Of a DNA stretch of 64,000 bases, positions 61,116 to 64,000 are shown one piece after another (position 1 is the first letter of the stretch; each line of letters opens with the position of its first letter). The position numbers and the translations under genes were made by a program. Origin of the DNA: Flavobacteriales bacterium (lineage in GTDB: Bacteria > Bacteroidota > Bacteroidia > Flavobacteriales_F > PHOS-HE28); assembly GCA_016703005.1 (NCBI GenBank), contig JADJCX010000002.1:62001-126000 (forward strand). Reading direction: 5' to 3'. A model generated the notes under the pieces. That model ran no database searches. It was given only the letters and a program-made list of their open reading frames with translations, and was not told the origin of the DNA.

Positions 61116-61206
61116 TGATCAATATCCAATGCTCAAGGGTAGGATGTGTTCCCCTTGGAAATTGAACATTGGATATTGGCCATTGGCCATTCGCCATTCG
61201 CTATTC
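61111..61206. repeat. Word-type palindrome (ATATCCAATG/CATTGGATAT)
   Basis: CAATATCCAATG (61120-61131) is exactly complementary to 61167-61178. The right side continues with GGCCATTGGCCATTCGCCAT words and ends CGCTATTC. It fills the gap between the small hypothetical gene and the LuxR-type regulator, and lies immediately upstream of the latter. Confidence 0.65.
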
Positions 61207-61240
61207 TCTCCCAACCCCCCCATCCCGACCTTCGGCCCCG

Positions 61241-61699
61241 ATGGCCAAGACAGCTGAACTGCGCCGGTGGGGGTATTGGGGTACGGTGGTGCTCTATGCG
61301 TTGGTGGTGGCGGTGCTGGTAACGGTGCTGAAGGTGTTCGAGTACCACTATTGGATCCGCGACTTGTCGGTGGAGGTGTACATCGGTGTGGTGGCCACGC
61401 TCTTTACGGCCTTGGGTGTTTGGCTGGGTGCCAAGCTGCTGGGCCGTAAGCAAGCGGTGGCCCCGGTGGCCCCGCCGACGGTGGATGCCGATGCGGTGCG
61501 CAGGCTCGGTATCAGTGGGCGCGAGCTGGAGGTGCTGCAGCTGATGGCGTTGGGTTGTAGCAACCAGGAGATCGCCGACAAGCTGTTCATCTCCCTGCCC
61601 ACGGTGAAATCCCATTCCTCCAGTTTGTTCCTGAAGCTGGAGGTGAGCCGCCGCACGCAAGCGGTGGTAAAAGCCAAGGCGCTGAGGCTTATTCCTTGA
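61241..61699 (+). CDS. Membrane-anchored LuxR-type HTH regulator
   Basis: A 152-residue protein with two N-terminal membrane segments (about 12-33 and 45-64, VVLYALVVAVLVTVLKVFEY and VYIGVVATLFTALGVWLGA). A short linker and a C-terminal LuxR/GerE DNA-binding domain follow (GISGRELEVLQLMALGCSNQ, EIADKLFISLPTVKSHSSSL). There is no receiver or ligand domain, so the membrane segments themselves are the only sensory part. The ATG at 61241 is chosen since the upstream frame lies in the repeat. It may be a membrane-tethered regulator that senses the envelope or interacts with another membrane protein. Confidence 0.88.
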   Translation: MAKTAELRRWGYWGTVVLYALVVAVLVTVLKVFEYHYWIRDLSVEVYIGVVATLFTALGVWLGAKLLGRKQAVAPVAPPTVDADAVRRLGISGRELEVLQLMALGCSNQEIADKLFISLPTVKSHSSSLFLKLEVSRRTQAVVKAKALRLIP

Positions 61700-61791
61700 T
61701 CCACGGGGTCATCCGTTGGTATGGATCTGCGCCTTGGGGCTTGTGATCCGTACCGAAGTATGATGGCCGATGGCGGGCGCCTACGTTTGTT

Positions 61792-61799
61792 CGCGGCCT
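61792..61799 (+). promoter_or_regulatory. -7 box (TACGTTTG) of the DUF4199 gene
   Basis: A classical Bacteroidota TAnnTTTG element that ends 13 bases before the start codon at 61813. It is one of the few with TTTG rather than TTCG. Confidence 0.5.
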
Positions 61800-61812
61800 G
61801 AAACCAACACCT

Positions 61813-62337
61813 ATGAAAAAGACAGTCCTCACGTACGGTATCATCGGCGGCATCATCGTTTCGGCCATGATGTTCATCACCCTGGGCGGTGGCGAGCACG
61901 ACTGGGACAATGGCATGTGGATCGGTTACACCACCATGGTCATCGGCCTCAGCACCATCTTCTTTGCGGTAAAGACCTACCGCGACAAACACTTGGGCGG
62001 GGTCATCAAATTCGGAAAGGCCTTTCTTATGGGGTTGTACATCACCCTTATCGCATCCACCATGTACGTGGCGTCGTGGATGGTGCTCAGCAGCATGTCC
62101 GAACAGGACATCATGCAGCAGTACTACGATCACACCAAGGCGCAATTGGAAAGCAGCGATAAGCCAGCGGCAGAGGTGGAGGCGGAGCTGAAGGAGATGC
62201 AGGAGTTCCAGGAGGTGTACAAGAACCCCGCTGTGAAAGTGGGCTTCACGTACATGGAGATCTTGCCCGTGGGGCTGCTGATCAGTTTGCTCTGCGCCGC
62301 CATCCTGCAACGGAAGTCGCGCGCACCGGCGATGTGA
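61813..62337 (+). CDS. DUF4199 membrane protein
   Basis: A 174-residue integral membrane protein with four hydrophobic segments (about 5-23, 37-53, 73-92 and 148-165) and a charged, helical periplasmic or cytoplasmic loop (HTKAQLESSDKPAAEVEAEL). The layout, TYGIIGGIIVSAMMF at the start and EILPVGLLISLLCAAIL at the end, matches DUF4199, a Bacteroidota family without assigned function. It follows the LuxR-type regulator by 113 bases, in the same direction, and may be its partner. Confidence 0.85.
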   Translation: MKKTVLTYGIIGGIIVSAMMFITLGGGEHDWDNGMWIGYTTMVIGLSTIFFAVKTYRDKHLGGVIKFGKAFLMGLYITLIASTMYVASWMVLSSMSEQDIMQQYYDHTKAQLESSDKPAAEVEAELKEMQEFQEVYKNPAVKVGFTYMEILPVGLLISLLCAAILQRKSRAPAM

Positions 62338-62384
62338 AGTGGGCTGGCACTTGAACGCAACAAGCCCCGGCTTTTGGGCTGGGG

Positions 62385-62954
62385 TTACCCGATATGGAAG
62401 TACACCGTGCGGCTGCCTTTCGACTTTGCGTATTCGATAAAACTCTTCATGTTGCCAAGGTCCTGTAGAAAGCTGTTGTCAAAGTATGTGCTGCCAGCGG
62501 CCTCGGGAAGTCGCGCGAAGTAGCGGTTGTTCTTGAGGGTATCGCAGCCGTGGTCGTTCAACTGCGAAGGAAGGTCGGGCATGCCCGATAGGCGTTGTAT
62601 GAGCGTTTCAACTGTGGTCAGCAGGCGATCGATGTTGTTCTCGCATTTGGCATTTGCTTCCTGGATCTGGACACGTATGCGTTCTCTCTCCGCTCCGGTG
62701 GATGCTTCTTCCAGCATCTCGCTGATCGCGTACTCGTCAGCGTATAGTTCCATCTCGTGGAAAATGGCAAGATCCAGCTTCACCAACTTGGCGATCTGTT
62801 CCAATTCCGCCTCCCCCTCCACGACATACTGCCTGCACATGAAGTTGCAGAATGTCCGGCTCAACCGGTGTTGCTGTCGGAGGTCACCAGTGAGGTACTC
62901 GGCCGTATCGAGCTCTGCGGTGTTATCGGTTACGAGAAAGATGTCCAGTCCCAT
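62385..62954 (-). CDS. Hypothetical soluble protein
   Basis: A 189-residue protein starting MGLDIFLVTDNTAELDTAEY. The middle is strongly helical and acidic (EEASTGAERERIRVQIQEAN, IDRLLTTVETLIQRL). The end reads FIEYAKSKGSRTVYFHIG. The MGLDI opening is often seen in small phage- or plasmid-associated proteins, but no family was recognised. Cys residues occur at four positions without a clear metal motif. It is a single gene, with a hairpin 30 bases upstream. Confidence 0.65.
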   Translation of the reverse strand: MGLDIFLVTDNTAELDTAEYLTGDLRQQHRLSRTFCNFMCRQYVVEGEAELEQIAKLVKLDLAIFHEMELYADEYAISEMLEEASTGAERERIRVQIQEANAKCENNIDRLLTTVETLIQRLSGMPDLPSQLNDHGCDTLKNNRYFARLPEAAGSTYFDNSFLQDLGNMKSFIEYAKSKGSRTVYFHIG

Positions 62955-62983
62955 GCCTCGGTGTTGAGTTCCCCGAACATAAC

Positions 62984-63017
62984 GCACAAGCCCCGACCAC
63001 ATGGCCGGGGCTTGTGC
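62984..63017. other. GC-rich hairpin
   Basis: GCACAAGCCCCG and CGGGGCTTGTGC are perfect arms around ACCACATGGC. It lies 30 bases upstream of the start of the gene at 62954 and just downstream of the next hairpin. It may terminate the minus-strand transcript from 63151-63768. Confidence 0.55.
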
Positions 63018-63036
63018 ATTGATGGGCTAAAACGAA

Positions 63037-63062
63037 CCCAGCCCCGATGCAACGGGGCTGGG
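63037..63062 (-). terminator. Terminator of the fibronectin-type gene
   Basis: CCCAGCCCCG and CGGGGCTGGG form perfect arms. The minus-strand continuation is TTCGTTTTAG, a short T-tract. It lies 89 bases past the stop codon at 63151. Confidence 0.65.
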
Positions 63063-63150
63063 CCTTGCGTGCCGTGCGGCACTTATGTGGTTGGACAGTG
63101 GTTGCCATCCTGCTGCCCCGCAGTGGGGGCAGTACACTTACGACTGTACC

Positions 63151-63768
63151 TTAAGCAGCCTTTGCCGCGCTGATCTCGCTGGTAGGACCCTCACCGAGGG
63201 CGCCTACTGCGGTAACGCGGAAGTGGACCAGCACGTTGGCTTCGAGACCGGTCTTGGTGAAACGCGATTGCGTTTTCACCCCTACCACCTGCCAACCACT
63301 TTCCAGGTTCGGGTCGCCCATGGTCATGTACACTTGGTACATGTGGGCACCCCGTACACCGGGCCAATCGAGGTCAATGCATCCCGCGAACGAGCTCATG
63401 CGGGCCAACAGATATGCCGGCGCCACCATGGCGATGGCGCTTGACTGTTGTACCGCTTCGAACCCACTGCTCAGGGCGATATTGCTATCGCCGTTGGATG
63501 CACTATTGACGTAGCGTGCCAAGTCGGCGAGCATGGAGCGGAGCGTCCGTGCTGCTGTGTTCTTGGCTGCAATGGCCGCGCTGGCCTTGCTCTTGGCCGC
63601 CTCAATGGCGTCCACGAGCGTGGTCATAACGGTTGCAATGCTTGCAAGCGTGGGGGTAGGTGTGGCGAAAGCCAGGTTACCCGTCATCTTGCCCACTACG
63701 TAGTTGCTTGTCCCTACCAACTGGTCGGGAGTGGAGCGGCTTACGCCTGCTTTGATCAACGTTTTCAT
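63151..63768 (-). CDS. Fibronectin type III-domain protein, Bacteroidota small type
   Basis: A 205-residue protein. The N-terminal half (about 25-115) is an Ala-rich helical region containing FATPTPTLASIATVMTTLVD and EAAKSKASAAIAAKNTAART, and the C-terminal half (about 118-203) is an FN3-like domain (GCIDLDWPGVRGAHMYQVYM, TGLEANVLVHFRVTAVGALG). The same two-part layout with a GN..F.TPTPTLA phrase recurs in many Bacteroidota proteins annotated only as fibronectin type III. No signal peptide. The remaining 230 bases to the window end show no convincing gene. Confidence 0.82.
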   Translation of the reverse strand: MKTLIKAGVSRSTPDQLVGTSNYVVGKMTGNLAFATPTPTLASIATVMTTLVDAIEAAKSKASAAIAAKNTAARTLRSMLADLARYVNSASNGDSNIALSSGFEAVQQSSAIAMVAPAYLLARMSSFAGCIDLDWPGVRGAHMYQVYMTMGDPNLESGWQVVGVKTQSRFTKTGLEANVLVHFRVTAVGALGEGPTSEISAAKAA

Positions 63769-64000
63769 GGTTTTGTGCGTTTGCGTTTTGCCTGAGGTTT
63801 GCTTCCTGGAGTTGCTTCGGCCCAGCGGCGCCGTCCGGTTGCATCCGGTGCGGTGCCATGTTGCTGTCCGGGGGCTGTAACCGCAGCACCCGTAGATGGG
63901 GTTATTCGGCGCCGGTGTCAAAAACTCCTGCAACCCGCACCGGCGCTGCACTTTTTTGTGGATAAAGATTTTCAGGAAGTGCGTGACCCCGGCAATTGTG

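Noticed and set aside
1..64000. CRISPR arrays, rRNA genes, prophage or insertion-sequence transposases
   Set aside because: No regularly spaced repeats, no rRNA segments and no transposase, integrase or phage structural motifs were recognised on either strand.

Overview
The window looks like a chromosomal segment of a GC-rich Bacteroidota, most likely a Flavobacteriales-type lineage. The signs are a T9SS-sorted surface protein (58066-60708), a LytTR regulator with a His_kinase-type sensor, DUF2911, DUF4199 and LolE/FtsX-type genes, almost no Shine-Dalgarno sequences, and a recurrent TAnnTTCG promoter box that resembles the Bacteroidota -7 element TAnnTTTG. No prophage, CRISPR array, rRNA operon or insertion sequence was recognised. 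The content is mostly housekeeping.

Layout. 1-6.7 kb: truncated asparaginase, tRNA-Ser, dusB, an rbfA / methyltransferase / LolE-like operon, and an MsbA-like exporter. 6.9-11.7 kb: a broken PIG-L deacetylase, an S23-type four-helix-bundle ORF inside an inverted repeat, and a sodium:solute symporter. 11.7-19.5 kb: a trans-sulfuration enzyme, a DMT permease, the yicC-gmk-nadD run, a uridine kinase with an in-frame stop, two small genes, gatC-plsC, and the divergent trpS. 19.5-28.3 kb: two overlapping amidohydrolases, a membrane protein / cytochrome c / hflX operon, and a class A penicillin-binding protein. 28.5-34.6 kb: a DUF2911-TPR protein, a LytTR two-component pair, and lipoproteins. 34.7-42.3 kb: SulP, a decayed surface-protein region flanked by a 39-bp direct repeat, folA-thyA, a ClC channel and a CNT nucleoside transporter. 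42.3-50.8 kb: an NSS transporter with a small subunit, a bifunctional nuclease, etfBA, pdhB and a membrane pyrophosphatase. 50.8-64 kb: a deoxynucleoside kinase, a GH3-family protein with a secreted partner, DUF2797, DedA, SppA, the T9SS repeat protein, a membrane-anchored LuxR-type regulator, DUF4199 and two poorly characterised proteins at the right edge.

Many genes that are normally intact carry one-base indels, often in homopolymers, or single in-frame stops (methyltransferase, PIG-L, udk, PBP, ClC, CNT, pdhB, hppA, GH3, DedA). This is best explained by residual long-read assembly error, so these genes should be treated as probably functional in the organism. The exceptions are 36.6-38.2 kb and perhaps 7.9-8.2 kb, where the density of lesions suggests real decay.

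The most interesting non-genic structure falls into three groups. The first is a set of word-like, imperfectly palindromic intergenic elements, each with its own vocabulary; one of them forms an 18-bp perfect inverted repeat around the four-helix-bundle gene. The second is a separate family of GTCATCC...GGGATGAC palindromes. The third is the TAnnTTCG promoter box, which sits only 4-6 bases from several start codons and implies leaderless or near-leaderless mRNAs.
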